Positions 27,418 to 38,245 of a DNA stretch of 64,000 nt are shown here, in pieces. A program made the position numbers and the translations under genes. The stretch is taken from positions 62,001 to 126,000 of the forward strand of contig NZ_JAKSXZ010000144.1 of assembly GCF_022829465.1 (NCBI RefSeq), written 5' to 3'. The first letter of the stretch is position 1. Each line of letters opens with the position of its first letter. Origin of the DNA: Methylobacterium sp. J-067 (lineage in GTDB: Bacteria > Pseudomonadota > Alphaproteobacteria > Rhizobiales > Beijerinckiaceae). The notes below the pieces were generated by a model, which was given only the letters and a program-made list of their open reading frames with translations, was not told where the DNA came from and made no database searches.

Positions 27418-27605
27418 TCCGGTTTCGGCGAGGCCCGTCCGCGCGTCCATGGCCCCCCTTTCGGTGGATGGACGTCACGGGCGGGATTTCGTCACATGAG
27501 GCTGCCGTTTCGCACTGCCCGTTCATCTTGCGTTGCAGTGCCGAATGGTTCACCCCGCCGTGAAGGGCATTCACGGCCCAACGGCGAGCGACGAGCGGTA
27601 TCGAG

Positions 27606-30292
<2,687 letters not shown>

Positions 30293-30293
<1 letters not shown>

Positions 30294-30331
30294 CGCCCTC
30301 CCGGCGCCCCCCGTCGCCGGGAGGGGGGCGC
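30293..30331 (+). terminator. GC-rich hairpin after ppdK
   Basis: GCGCCCTCCCGGC (30293-30305) pairs with 30316-30331 apart from three bulged G. The stem starts at the last base of the ppdK stop codon. No T-run follows. Confidence 0.55.
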
Positions 30332-30495
30332 CGCCAAGCTTTCGACAAGCATAGCGGTGCAAAAAAGTACGCAACCGGCAATTGTTACGCTTGAACCTTT
30401 GCCGTTACGGCACGTTGCATGATAGCGAGCCATAGCGTCCGCATGAGCGTGGCCGGATCGTCCGGCCGATGGCGTCGCGGGTGAAGCTAACTGCC

Positions 30496-30750
30496 ATGAG
30501 CGACAGCAGCCCGACCCCGCTGGCCCTCGGCCCCTGTGCCGACGAGACCATCGTTCCACGCGCCGCCTTGCGCGCCTATCTGGCCCTCACCGCCGGTATC
30601 GGCGCGATCGGCACCGGCTTGATGCTGATGATGTCGGTTGCGGCCAACAGCGGCGGCGAAGCCGAGCGCATCGCCGATACGCGATCCGACGGCTACACGC
30701 TCACGCTGGTCTCGGCCTTGGCCGTGAACCTCGCCAAGCCCCTGCGCTGA
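30496..30750 (+). CDS. hypothetical small membrane protein
   Basis: An 84-aa protein with one clear hydrophobic segment (about residues 28-50, LALTAGIGAIGTGLMLMMSV) and a second weaker one at the C-terminus. No family recognised. The ATG at 30496 was preferred to an in-frame ATG at 30469 because that one lies directly after a 5' hairpin (30450-30466). Convergent with the peptidase gene and separated from it by a hairpin. Confidence 0.5.
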   Translation: MSDSSPTPLALGPCADETIVPRAALRAYLALTAGIGAIGTGLMLMMSVAANSGGEAERIADTRSDGYTLTLVSALAVNLAKPLR

Positions 30751-30764
30751 GCACCCCGAGGGGA

Positions 30765-30784
30765 GGGGGCGGCGAACCGCCCCC
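30765..30784. terminator. hairpin between convergent genes
   Basis: GGGGGCGG (30765-30772), CGAA loop, CCGCCCCC (30777-30784). It lies between the ends of the small membrane protein gene and pepF and could serve both. Confidence 0.55.
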
Positions 30785-30790
30785 CAAACC

Positions 30791-32671
30791 TCAATCCTGG
30801 CCTTCCATCGCTTCCAACTCGGCGATCATGCCCTCGATCATCCCGAGGCCGACCTGCCAGAAGCCGGGATCGCGCGCGTCGAGCCCGAACGGCGCCAGCA
30901 ATTCGCCATAGGGCTTGGCCCCGCCCGCTGAGAGCAGCGCCATGTAGCGCTCCGCGAAGTCATCGCCGGACTTCTGATAGACGCCGTAGAGCGAGTTCAC
31001 GAGGCAATCGCCGAACGCGTAGGCGTAGACGTAGAACGGCGAGTGGATGAAGTGCGGGATGTAGGCCCAGAAGGGCTCATACCCTGCGTCCAGGGTGATC
31101 GCCGGGCCGAGGGATTCCGCCTGCACCGAGAGCCACAGGGCGTTGATCTGCTCGGTGGTCAACTCACCCTTGGCGCGGGCGAGGTGGACCTTCCGCTCGA
31201 ACAGGTAGAACGCGATCTGGCGCACCACCGTGTTGATCATGTCCTCGACCTTCGCCGCGAGCATCGCCCGGCGCTGGGTCGTGTTCTGGGTCGCGGCAAG
31301 GAGCTTGCGGAAGGTCAGCATCTCGCCGAACACGCTGGCCGTCTCGGCGAGCGTCAGCGGGGTCGGCGCCATGAGCGCGCCGTTCGGGCCCGCCAGCACC
31401 TGATGCACCCCGTGCCCGAGTTCGTGGGCGAGCGTCATCACGTCCCGTGGCTTGCCCTGGTAGTTCACCAGCACGTAGGGGTGCACCGAGGGCACGGTTG
31501 GGTGTGCGAAGGCGCCCGGCGCCTTGCCCGGACGGGTCGGCGCGTCGATCCAGTTGCGGTCGAAGAAGCGCTTGGCGATGCTGGCCATGTCCGGCGAGAA
31601 CGCCTCGTAGGCGGTCAGCACCGTGTCCCGCGCCTCGGTCCAGGGGATCGTGCGCTGATCGACCTTCGGCAGGGGCGCGTTGCGGTCCCAATAGGGCAGG
31701 GTCTCCTGCCCGAACCACTTGGCCTTCAGCTTGTAATAGCGGTGCGACAGGCGCGGATAGGCGGCCTGCACGGCATCGACCAGCGCCGCCACGACCTCCG
31801 GCTCGACCCGGTTCGACAGGTGGCGGGCATCGGCGACGTCCCGGAAGCCGCGCCAGCGGTCGGAGATCTCCTTATCCTTGGCCAGCGTGTTGGTGATGAG
31901 CGTGAAGACGCGCAGGTTGGTGCGCAGCACCTCGCTGATCGCCCCCGCCGCCTCCTTGCGCACGGTCCCGTCCGGGTCCTGCAGCTTGTTGAGGGTCGGC
32001 TCCAGGGACAAGCGCTCGCCCTGCACGGTGAAGCGCAGGCTGGCGATGGTCTCGTCGAACAGCCGGTCCCAGGCGGCGTTGGCCGTCACCGACTTTTCGA
32101 GGAACAGCTTCTCGATCCGGTCCTCGAGCTGGAACGGCTTCTCCCGGCGGAGGTCGTCGATCCAGGGGGCGTAGCGCGAGAGCGGCTCCCGCGCCTTGGC
32201 GGCGTCGAGGGTCGCGTCGTCCACGCGGTTCAGTTCGAGGCCGAAGAACAGCAGGTCGCCGGAGGCGTTGGTCAGCCGCTCGCGGGTGTCGCCGTAGAAC
32301 TTGGCGCGGGTCTCGTCGGTGGTGTCGCCGGAATAGACGAGCCCGGCATAGGACATCAGCTTGCCGAGCAGGTCCTCGATCCGCTCGTAGGCGGCGACGG
32401 CATCCGCGAGGCGCGCGGAGGCGTCCGGCCCCGTGGCGAGGCCGGTGATCTTGCCGGCATACGATTCACTGAACTGGCGGCATTCCTCCTCGGCGCGGGT
32501 GAGGTCCGTCGAGAAGTTCGGATCGTCCAGCCCGCCATAGAGGTCGGTCAGGTCCCATTCCGGCAGCGGGCCGAGAATCTGGCCGAGATCGGCCGCCTTC
32601 GCGGCGGCGCGTGCGGCATCGGCTCCTTCTGCCATCACGGCGGGCAGCGGGGCGGCGGGGCTCACTCTCAT
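30791..32671 (-). CDS. pepF: M3-family oligoendopeptidase
   Basis: Cytoplasmic zinc metallopeptidase (626 aa) that degrades short peptides. The zinc motif HELGH is at residues 416-420 in MTLAHELGHGVHQ, and the third ligand E lies in the TASVFGEML segment. The N-terminal Ala-rich tail precedes the conserved EWDLTDLYGG opening. The ATG at 32671 was taken; an internal ATG at 32635 is possible. Single gene. Confidence 0.9.
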   Translation of the reverse strand: MRVSPAAPLPAVMAEGADAARAAAKAADLGQILGPLPEWDLTDLYGGLDDPNFSTDLTRAEEECRQFSESYAGKITGLATGPDASARLADAVAAYERIEDLLGKLMSYAGLVYSGDTTDETRAKFYGDTRERLTNASGDLLFFGLELNRVDDATLDAAKAREPLSRYAPWIDDLRREKPFQLEDRIEKLFLEKSVTANAAWDRLFDETIASLRFTVQGERLSLEPTLNKLQDPDGTVRKEAAGAISEVLRTNLRVFTLITNTLAKDKEISDRWRGFRDVADARHLSNRVEPEVVAALVDAVQAAYPRLSHRYYKLKAKWFGQETLPYWDRNAPLPKVDQRTIPWTEARDTVLTAYEAFSPDMASIAKRFFDRNWIDAPTRPGKAPGAFAHPTVPSVHPYVLVNYQGKPRDVMTLAHELGHGVHQVLAGPNGALMAPTPLTLAETASVFGEMLTFRKLLAATQNTTQRRAMLAAKVEDMINTVVRQIAFYLFERKVHLARAKGELTTEQINALWLSVQAESLGPAITLDAGYEPFWAYIPHFIHSPFYVYAYAFGDCLVNSLYGVYQKSGDDFAERYMALLSAGGAKPYGELLAPFGLDARDPGFWQVGLGMIEGMIAELEAMEGQD

Positions 32672-32920
32672 CGGTTCTTCAGTCCTCGGGCGCGTTGGGG
32701 CAGCGTGCGCTCAGGGGGGATATCGAGCGAAGCCCGTTGCGGTTCAACGCAAGCGTCGATGTCATGCTCCAGAGCATGTTCCGCCGGGAAGACAAAACGT
32801 CGTTAAGCGCGACTTTACGGATCTGGGCGAGGGTACGGCTCGAAACGAAACAGCCGCCGAATCGGACGCGCGCCGGACTCCCGGCGCCGAGCCGCAGGGT
32901 GCGGCCTCAAGGGTGCCGCC

Positions 32921-34405
32921 ATGTCGACCGCCGTCCTCATCGTCGACGACGATCCCGTGCAGCGCCGCCTGACCGAGGCCGCCGTCCGCCGGTTCGGCTT
33001 TGAGGCGCGGGTGGCCGAAACGGGCATCGACGGGCTCGCCATGCTGCGGGCCGAGGGCGCGGACGTGGTGCTCCTCGACATGGTGATGCCGGGGCTCGAC
33101 GGGCTCGGCGTCTTGGCCGAGATGCGCCGCAGCGGCCTCGACACGCCGGTCATCGTGCAGACCTCGAACGGCTCCATCGACGCCGTCGTGAACGCCATGC
33201 GGGCGGGCGCGGTGGATTTCGTGGTGAAGCCGGCCGGCGCGGAACGCCTTCAGGTCTCGATCAAGAACGCCCTGCGGGTCGATCACCTCGAAGAGGAGGT
33301 GCGCCGGATGCGCCGCCGGGCCTCCGGGGCGCTGAGCTTCAAGGACCTCACCTCCCGCAGCCCGGATATGGAGCGGGTGATCCGCCTCGCCGAGCGGGCC
33401 GCCAAATCCACCATCCCCGTCCTGATCGAGGGCGAATCGGGGGTCGGCAAGGAGGTGCTGGCCCGCGCGATCCAGGGTTCCGGCGACCGCAAGGGCAAGC
33501 CCTTCGTCACCGTCAATTGCGGCGCGATTCCCGAGAACCTCGTGGAATCGACCCTGTTCGGGCACGAGAAGGGCGCCTTCACGGGTGCCACCGAGAAGCA
33601 TGCCGGCAAGTTCGTGGAAGCCTCGGGCGGGACGCTGTTCCTGGACGAGATCGGCGAGTTGCCCCTCGACGCGCAGGTAAAGCTCCTGCGCGCCCTGCAG
33701 GAGGGCGAGGTCGATCCGGTGGGCGGCAAGCGCGCGGTCCGCGTGGACATCCGCCTGATCTCGGCGACAAACCGCTCGCTCCTCGATCTCGTGAAGCAGG
33801 GCAAGTTCCGCGAGGACCTGTTCTACAGGCTGAACGTGTTCCCGATGACGCTGCCGCCCCTGCGGGCACGCCGCGAGGACGTCGCCGAGTTGGCGCGCTC
33901 ATTCTGTGCGCGGTTTGCCGCCGAAGAAGGCAAGCGCGTCCGGGGTATCAGCCAGGAGGCGATGGCGCTGCTCACCCGCTATCCCTGGCCCGGCAATGTC
34001 CGCCAATTGGAGAACGCCCTGTTCCGCGCCGTGGTGCTGGCCGATGGCGACGAGCTCACTCTGGCCGAGTTTCCGCAGATCGCGGCGCAGGTCGAGGGCT
34101 TCGACGTGCGCATTCCCCCGGCGCCGAACCAGCCGGTGATGCCATCCTACGTGCCGGAGCCGGTGCGCGAGATCGTCCGGGTGGAGGTGCGCGATCCGCA
34201 CGCCCTCTCGCTGGTCACGGAGGAGACCGGCGAGATCAAGACGATGGAGACCCTGGAGACGGACATCATCCGCTTCGCCCTGCAATTCTACCGGGGGCGG
34301 ATGTCCGAGGTGTCCCGGCGGCTCGGGATCGGCCGCTCGACGCTCTACCGCAAGCTGAAGGATCTCGGCCTCGAAGGCGAGGAGAAGGCCGACGACGCCG
34401 CCTGA
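32921..34405 (+). CDS. sigma-54-dependent response regulator (NtrC type)
   Basis: A 494-aa transcription activator. The receiver domain (1-120) has the acidic DDD near residue 10, phospho-acceptor D53 and K103. The AAA+ domain (140-375) has Walker A GESGVGKE at 171-178, the sigma-54 contact loop GAFTGA at 218-223 and the Walker B LFLDEIGE at 239-246. A Fis-type helix-turn-helix ends the protein (MSEVSRRLGIGRSTLYRKL). No histidine kinase gene is nearby, so its partner and regulon are unknown. Confidence 0.92.
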   Translation: MSTAVLIVDDDPVQRRLTEAAVRRFGFEARVAETGIDGLAMLRAEGADVVLLDMVMPGLDGLGVLAEMRRSGLDTPVIVQTSNGSIDAVVNAMRAGAVDFVVKPAGAERLQVSIKNALRVDHLEEEVRRMRRRASGALSFKDLTSRSPDMERVIRLAERAAKSTIPVLIEGESGVGKEVLARAIQGSGDRKGKPFVTVNCGAIPENLVESTLFGHEKGAFTGATEKHAGKFVEASGGTLFLDEIGELPLDAQVKLLRALQEGEVDPVGGKRAVRVDIRLISATNRSLLDLVKQGKFREDLFYRLNVFPMTLPPLRARREDVAELARSFCARFAAEEGKRVRGISQEAMALLTRYPWPGNVRQLENALFRAVVLADGDELTLAEFPQIAAQVEGFDVRIPPAPNQPVMPSYVPEPVREIVRVEVRDPHALSLVTEETGEIKTMETLETDIIRFALQFYRGRMSEVSRRLGIGRSTLYRKLKDLGLEGEEKADDAA

Positions 34406-34495
34406 CCGGGCGAATCGGCCGGACCATCAGGCGCAACTGCACTTTGGTACGGGAACGGGCCTGTCGAAGACCCCTGCGGAGGGGGGTTCCGGCGA

Positions 34496-34524
34496 TTGCG
34501 ACGATTGAGCCCGTCGGCTAGATA
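34496..34524 (+). promoter_or_regulatory. putative promoter of the coxIV-like/pnt group
   Basis: TTGCGA (34496-34501), 17-base spacer, TAGATA (34519-34524), followed 45 bases later by the small oxidase-subunit gene. A good match to alphaproteobacterial housekeeping promoters. It sits between the arms of a distant 10-base inverted repeat (34429-34438 and 34542-34551). Confidence 0.5.
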
Positions 34525-34568
34525 CGCTACCAACGAAAAAACAGTTGCGCCCAAGGGATCCGCTTCAA

Positions 34569-34862
34569 ATGGCCGAGAGTCAAACCGTCTCAGGGCACGC
34601 CTATAGCCCGGCTATGGATGGGTCCACTCACGAGCAGACCTATCGCGGCTTCGTCCGCTTCGTGGAAATCGGAACCGGCGTCGTCATCTGCTGGGTCCTC
34701 GCCCTCGCCGTGGGCGGCATCCGCGAGGCGTGGCTGATGGCCATCCTCGGTGTGGTCGCCTCGGGCGCGGCCGGCGCTGTCGGCGCGCTCGCCCCGGCCA
34801 TCGGTTGGCGGGCTCCGCTCGTAGTCGGCGTACTTCTCGCTCTGTACCTCGCGTTCGCCTAG
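34569..34862 (+). CDS. aa3-type cytochrome c oxidase subunit IV-like protein
   Basis: A 97-aa protein: a short soluble N-terminus with MDGSTHEQTYRGFVRF, the bacterial CoxIV (aa3 subunit IV) motif, then three short predicted helices. Small subunits of this family sit beside the oxidase core; here the gene lies just upstream of pntAA, a linkage common in Hyphomicrobiales. The ATG at 34569 was chosen over one at 34545. The C-terminal part beyond the first helix is longer than the classic single-helix form. Confidence 0.7.
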   Translation: MAESQTVSGHAYSPAMDGSTHEQTYRGFVRFVEIGTGVVICWVLALAVGGIREAWLMAILGVVASGAAGAVGALAPAIGWRAPLVVGVLLALYLAFA

Positions 34863-35041
34863 TTCGCATCACGCGGCCGGGCGAACGGGTCCCGGTCGGT
34901 TCAGCGGAAGCGCTCGGCGGCAGGAATGCCGTCGGGTTACAACCGCTCCGAAACTCCTATCGCAACCTGACATGATCCCTCGAAATGTCGCCGAGCTTGG
35001 CGCATGCGGGGAGTCACACGCTTTTGTCTGAGGGTCGACGC

Positions 35042-36259
35042 ATGCGCATCGCTGTGCTGTCCGAAAGGGACTCCGCGGAACCGCGGGTCGCGGCGGTGCC
35101 GGAGACGGTCAAGAAATTCAAGGCGCTCGGCGCCGACGTGGTGGTCGAGTCCGGGGCCGGCACCCGCGCCGGCATCCCGGACAGCGAGTTCGAGGCCGCC
35201 GGCGCCACCGTCGCGTCCAGCGCCGAGGAGGCCGCCCGTGACGCCGACCTCGTCCTGAAGGTCCGCCGCCCCGCCAAGGAGGAGCTTCCGCATCTCCGGC
35301 GCGGCGCCACCGTGGTCGCCATCATGGACCCCTACGGCAACGAGGCGGCCCTGAAGGACATCGCCGACGCAGGCGTCGATGCCTTCGCGATGGAGCTGAT
35401 GCCCCGCATCACCCGCGCGCAAGTGATGGACGTGCTGTCCTCGCAGGCGAACCTCGCCGGCTACCGCGCCGTGGTTGACGGCGCTTCCGAATACGGCCGC
35501 GCCATGCCGATGATGATGACGGCGGCCGGCACCGTGCCGGCGGCCCGCGTCTTCGTGATGGGCGTGGGTGTCGCCGGCCTCCAGGCCATCGCCACCGCCC
35601 GCCGCATGGGCGCGGTCGTGACCGCCACCGACGTGCGCCCCGCCACGAAGGAGCAGGTCGAATCGCTCGGCGCGAAGTTCGTCGCCGTCGAGGACGAGGA
35701 GTTCAAGCAGGCGGAGACCTCCGGCGGCTACGCCAAGGAGATGTCGGCCGATTACCAGAAGAAGCAGGCCGAGCTGGTGAAGGGCCACATCGCCAAGCAG
35801 GACATCGTCATCACCACGGCCCTCATCCCGGGCCGCCCGGCGCCGAAGCTCGTCTCCGAAGAGATGGTCGCCTCGATGAAGCCGGGCTCGGTGTTGGTCG
35901 ACCTCGCGGTGGAGCGCGGCGGCAACGTCGTCGGCGCGAAGCCGGGCGAGATCGTCGTCACGGACAAGGGCGTGAAGATCGTCGGGCACCTCAACGTGCC
36001 GGGTCGCCTCGCCGCCACGGCGTCGAGCCTCTACGCCCGCAACCTTTACGCCTTCATCGAGACCCTGGTCGACAAGGAGTCCAAGGCTCTGGCGATCAAG
36101 TGGGACGATGAACTGGTGAAGGCCACCAACCTCACCCGCGACGGGTCCGTCGTTCACGCCTCCTTCCAGCCGAAGACCGACGGCGCCGCCTCCGAGGCCG
36201 GCGCGGTCGGCCTGGCCAAGTCGGAGCCGGGCAAGTCCCCGGCTACCGGCGCCGCCTGA
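35042..36259 (+). CDS. pntAA: NAD(P) transhydrogenase subunit alpha part 1
   Basis: Soluble NAD(H)-binding domain I (405 aa) of the proton-translocating transhydrogenase. It starts MRIAVLSERDSAEPRVAAVPETV, has the RQD-like loop region GYRAVVDGA, the dinucleotide fold VMGVGVAGLQAIATA and ends in a flexible Ala/Gly tail. The ATG at 35042 follows GAGGG; the frame is open 19 codons further up. First of three genes encoding the split-subunit enzyme. Confidence 0.94.
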   Translation: MRIAVLSERDSAEPRVAAVPETVKKFKALGADVVVESGAGTRAGIPDSEFEAAGATVASSAEEAARDADLVLKVRRPAKEELPHLRRGATVVAIMDPYGNEAALKDIADAGVDAFAMELMPRITRAQVMDVLSSQANLAGYRAVVDGASEYGRAMPMMMTAAGTVPAARVFVMGVGVAGLQAIATARRMGAVVTATDVRPATKEQVESLGAKFVAVEDEEFKQAETSGGYAKEMSADYQKKQAELVKGHIAKQDIVITTALIPGRPAPKLVSEEMVASMKPGSVLVDLAVERGGNVVGAKPGEIVVTDKGVKIVGHLNVPGRLAATASSLYARNLYAFIETLVDKESKALAIKWDDELVKATNLTRDGSVVHASFQPKTDGAASEAGAVGLAKSEPGKSPATGAA

Positions 36260-36280
36260 TCCGTCGAGGGGATTCCTGTC

Positions 36281-36739
36281 ATGGCAAACGTTGTCGTCGT
36301 TCCTCCCGACCAGGCGGCCGATCAGGCCCGCGTCCTGGCCGATGCGGCCCGGGCCGCCGCCGCCGTCGCCCGTAACGCCGCCGATCAGGCGCAGGTCATC
36401 GCCGACGGCATGGGCCACGGCATGGCCGCCGCCACCGGCGGTGCTGTCGATCCCACCGTGTTCCGGCTCGCGATCTTCGTGCTGGCGATCTTCGTCGGCT
36501 ACTACGTCGTGTGGTCGGTGACCCCGGCGCTCCACACGCCGCTGATGTCCGTCACCAACGCGATCTCGTCGGTGATCATCGTCGGCGCGCTCCTCGCCGT
36601 GGGCGTGCCGCTCATCGAGAAGGGCACGGGCGTCGCCCGCTTCTTCGGCTTCATCGGCATCGTGTTGGCCAGCGTGAACATCTTCGGGGGCTTCCTCGTC
36701 ACGCAGCGCATGCTCGGCATGTACAAGAAGAAGGGCTGA
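36281..36739 (+). CDS. pntAB: NAD(P) transhydrogenase subunit alpha part 2
   Basis: Membrane subunit (152 aa) with about four helices in the second half ([19 protein letters not shown], then [17 protein letters not shown]). An Ala-rich, probably helical N-terminal 50 residues is longer than in E. coli-type PntA and in many PntAB proteins. It forms part of the proton channel with PntB. Confidence 0.92.
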   Translation: MANVVVVPPDQAADQARVLADAARAAAAVARNAADQAQVIADGMGHGMAAATGGAVDPTVFRLAIFVLAIFVGYYVVWSVTPALHTPLMSVTNAISSVIIVGALLAVGVPLIEKGTGVARFFGFIGIVLASVNIFGGFLVTQRMLGMYKKKG

Positions 36740-36743
36740 GCCG

Positions 36744-38144
36744 GTGTCCGAGAACGTCTCCTCACTCCTCTACATCGTCGCCGGCGTCCTGTTCATCATG
36801 GCGCTGCGGGGGCTCTCGCACCCGACCACGTCCCGCCAGGGCAACATGTACGGCATGGTCGGCATGGGGCTGGCCATCCTGACCACCCTGGTCGGCCATC
36901 CGCCGGCCGGCTTCGGCGCCTGGATCCTCGTTCTGCTGGGCCTCGGCCTCGGCGGCGGCGCGGGTGCGGTGATCGCCAAGCGCGTGCCGATGACCGCCAT
37001 GCCGCAGCTCGTCGCGGCCTTCCACTCGCTGGTCGGCCTCGCGGCGGTGTTCGTGGCGGCGGGCGCCCTCTACGCCCCGCAGGCCTTCGGCATCATTGAG
37101 AACGGCCACTTCCACAAGCAGTCGCTGTTCGAGATGGGCCTGGGTGTCGCCATCGGCGCCATCACCTTCACCGGCTCGGTCATCGCCTTCGCGAAGCTCG
37201 ACGGCCGGATGTCCGGCAAGCCGATCATGCTGCCGCAGCGCCACCTCATCAACGCGCTGCTCGCCGCCGGCCTCGTGCTGCTGATCGCCCTGTTCATCGG
37301 CACCGAGTCGAAGGCCATCTTCTGGCTGATCATCCTCGCCTCGCTGGTGCTCGGCGGCCTGATCATCATCCCGATCGGCGGCGCCGACATGCCCGTCGTC
37401 GTGTCGATGCTCAACTCCTACTCGGGTTGGGCGGCGGCCGGCATCGGCTTCACCCTGGGCAACCTCGCGCTCATCATCACGGGCTCGCTGGTCGGCTCCT
37501 CGGGCGCGATCCTGTCGTACATCATGTGCCACGCGATGAACCGCTCGTTCATCTCGGTCATCCTCGGCGGCTTCGGCGGTGATGCCGCCGCGGCGGCCGG
37601 CGGTGGGCAGGTCGAGACGCGCCCCGTGAAGCAGGGCTCGTCGGACGACGCAGCCTACATCATGAAGAACGCCGAGCGCGTCATCATCGTCCCCGGCTAC
37701 GGCATGGCGGTCGCCCAGGCGCAGCACAGCCTGCGCGAGATGGCCGACATGCTGAAGAAGGAAGGCGTCGACGTGAAATACGCCATCCATCCGGTGGCGG
37801 GCCGCATGCCGGGCCACATGAACGTGCTGCTCGCCGAGGCGAACGTGCCCTATGACGAGGTGTTCGAGCTGGAGGACATCAACGGCGAGTTCCCGCAGGC
37901 AGACGTGGCCTTCGTGATCGGCGCCAACGACGTCACCAACCCGGCCGCCAAGACGGACAAGGCCTCGCCGATCTACGGCATGCCGATCCTCGACGTGGAG
38001 AGGGCCAAGACCGTGCTGTTCATCAAGCGCGGCATGGGCTCGGGCTACGCGGGCGTGGAGAACGAGGTGTTCTTCCGCGACAACACGATGATGCTGTTCG
38101 GCGACGCCAAGAAGGTGGTCGATCAGATCCTCAAGGCGTTCTGA
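36744..38144 (+). CDS. pntB: NAD(P) transhydrogenase subunit beta
   Basis: Membrane domain plus NADP(H)-binding domain III (466 aa). About nine helices cover residues 5-260, with AFHSLVGLAAVFVA and MLNSYSGWAAAGIGF typical of PntB. The C-terminal Rossmann domain has VPGYGMAVAQAQH and GANDVTNPAA. GTG start four bases after pntAB. The enzyme makes NADPH from NADH using the proton gradient. An intrinsic terminator follows. Confidence 0.94.
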   Translation: MSENVSSLLYIVAGVLFIMALRGLSHPTTSRQGNMYGMVGMGLAILTTLVGHPPAGFGAWILVLLGLGLGGGAGAVIAKRVPMTAMPQLVAAFHSLVGLAAVFVAAGALYAPQAFGIIENGHFHKQSLFEMGLGVAIGAITFTGSVIAFAKLDGRMSGKPIMLPQRHLINALLAAGLVLLIALFIGTESKAIFWLIILASLVLGGLIIIPIGGADMPVVVSMLNSYSGWAAAGIGFTLGNLALIITGSLVGSSGAILSYIMCHAMNRSFISVILGGFGGDAAAAAGGGQVETRPVKQGSSDDAAYIMKNAERVIIVPGYGMAVAQAQHSLREMADMLKKEGVDVKYAIHPVAGRMPGHMNVLLAEANVPYDEVFELEDINGEFPQADVAFVIGANDVTNPAAKTDKASPIYGMPILDVERAKTVLFIKRGMGSGYAGVENEVFFRDNTMMLFGDAKKVVDQILKAF

Positions 38145-38167
38145 TCGCCCGGCATGGACGGAACCGG

Positions 38168-38195
38168 GGGGCGGGCGATGAGCCCGCCCCTTTTT
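38168..38195 (+). terminator. intrinsic terminator after pntB
   Basis: A 9-base-pair GC stem (38168-38176 with 38182-38190), five-base loop and a run of five T (38191-38195). Confidence 0.85.
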
Positions 38196-38245
38196 CGTGT
38201 GAGGGTGCCACAGCATTGCCCCGGCCGGCGGTGTAGGATGCGCCC

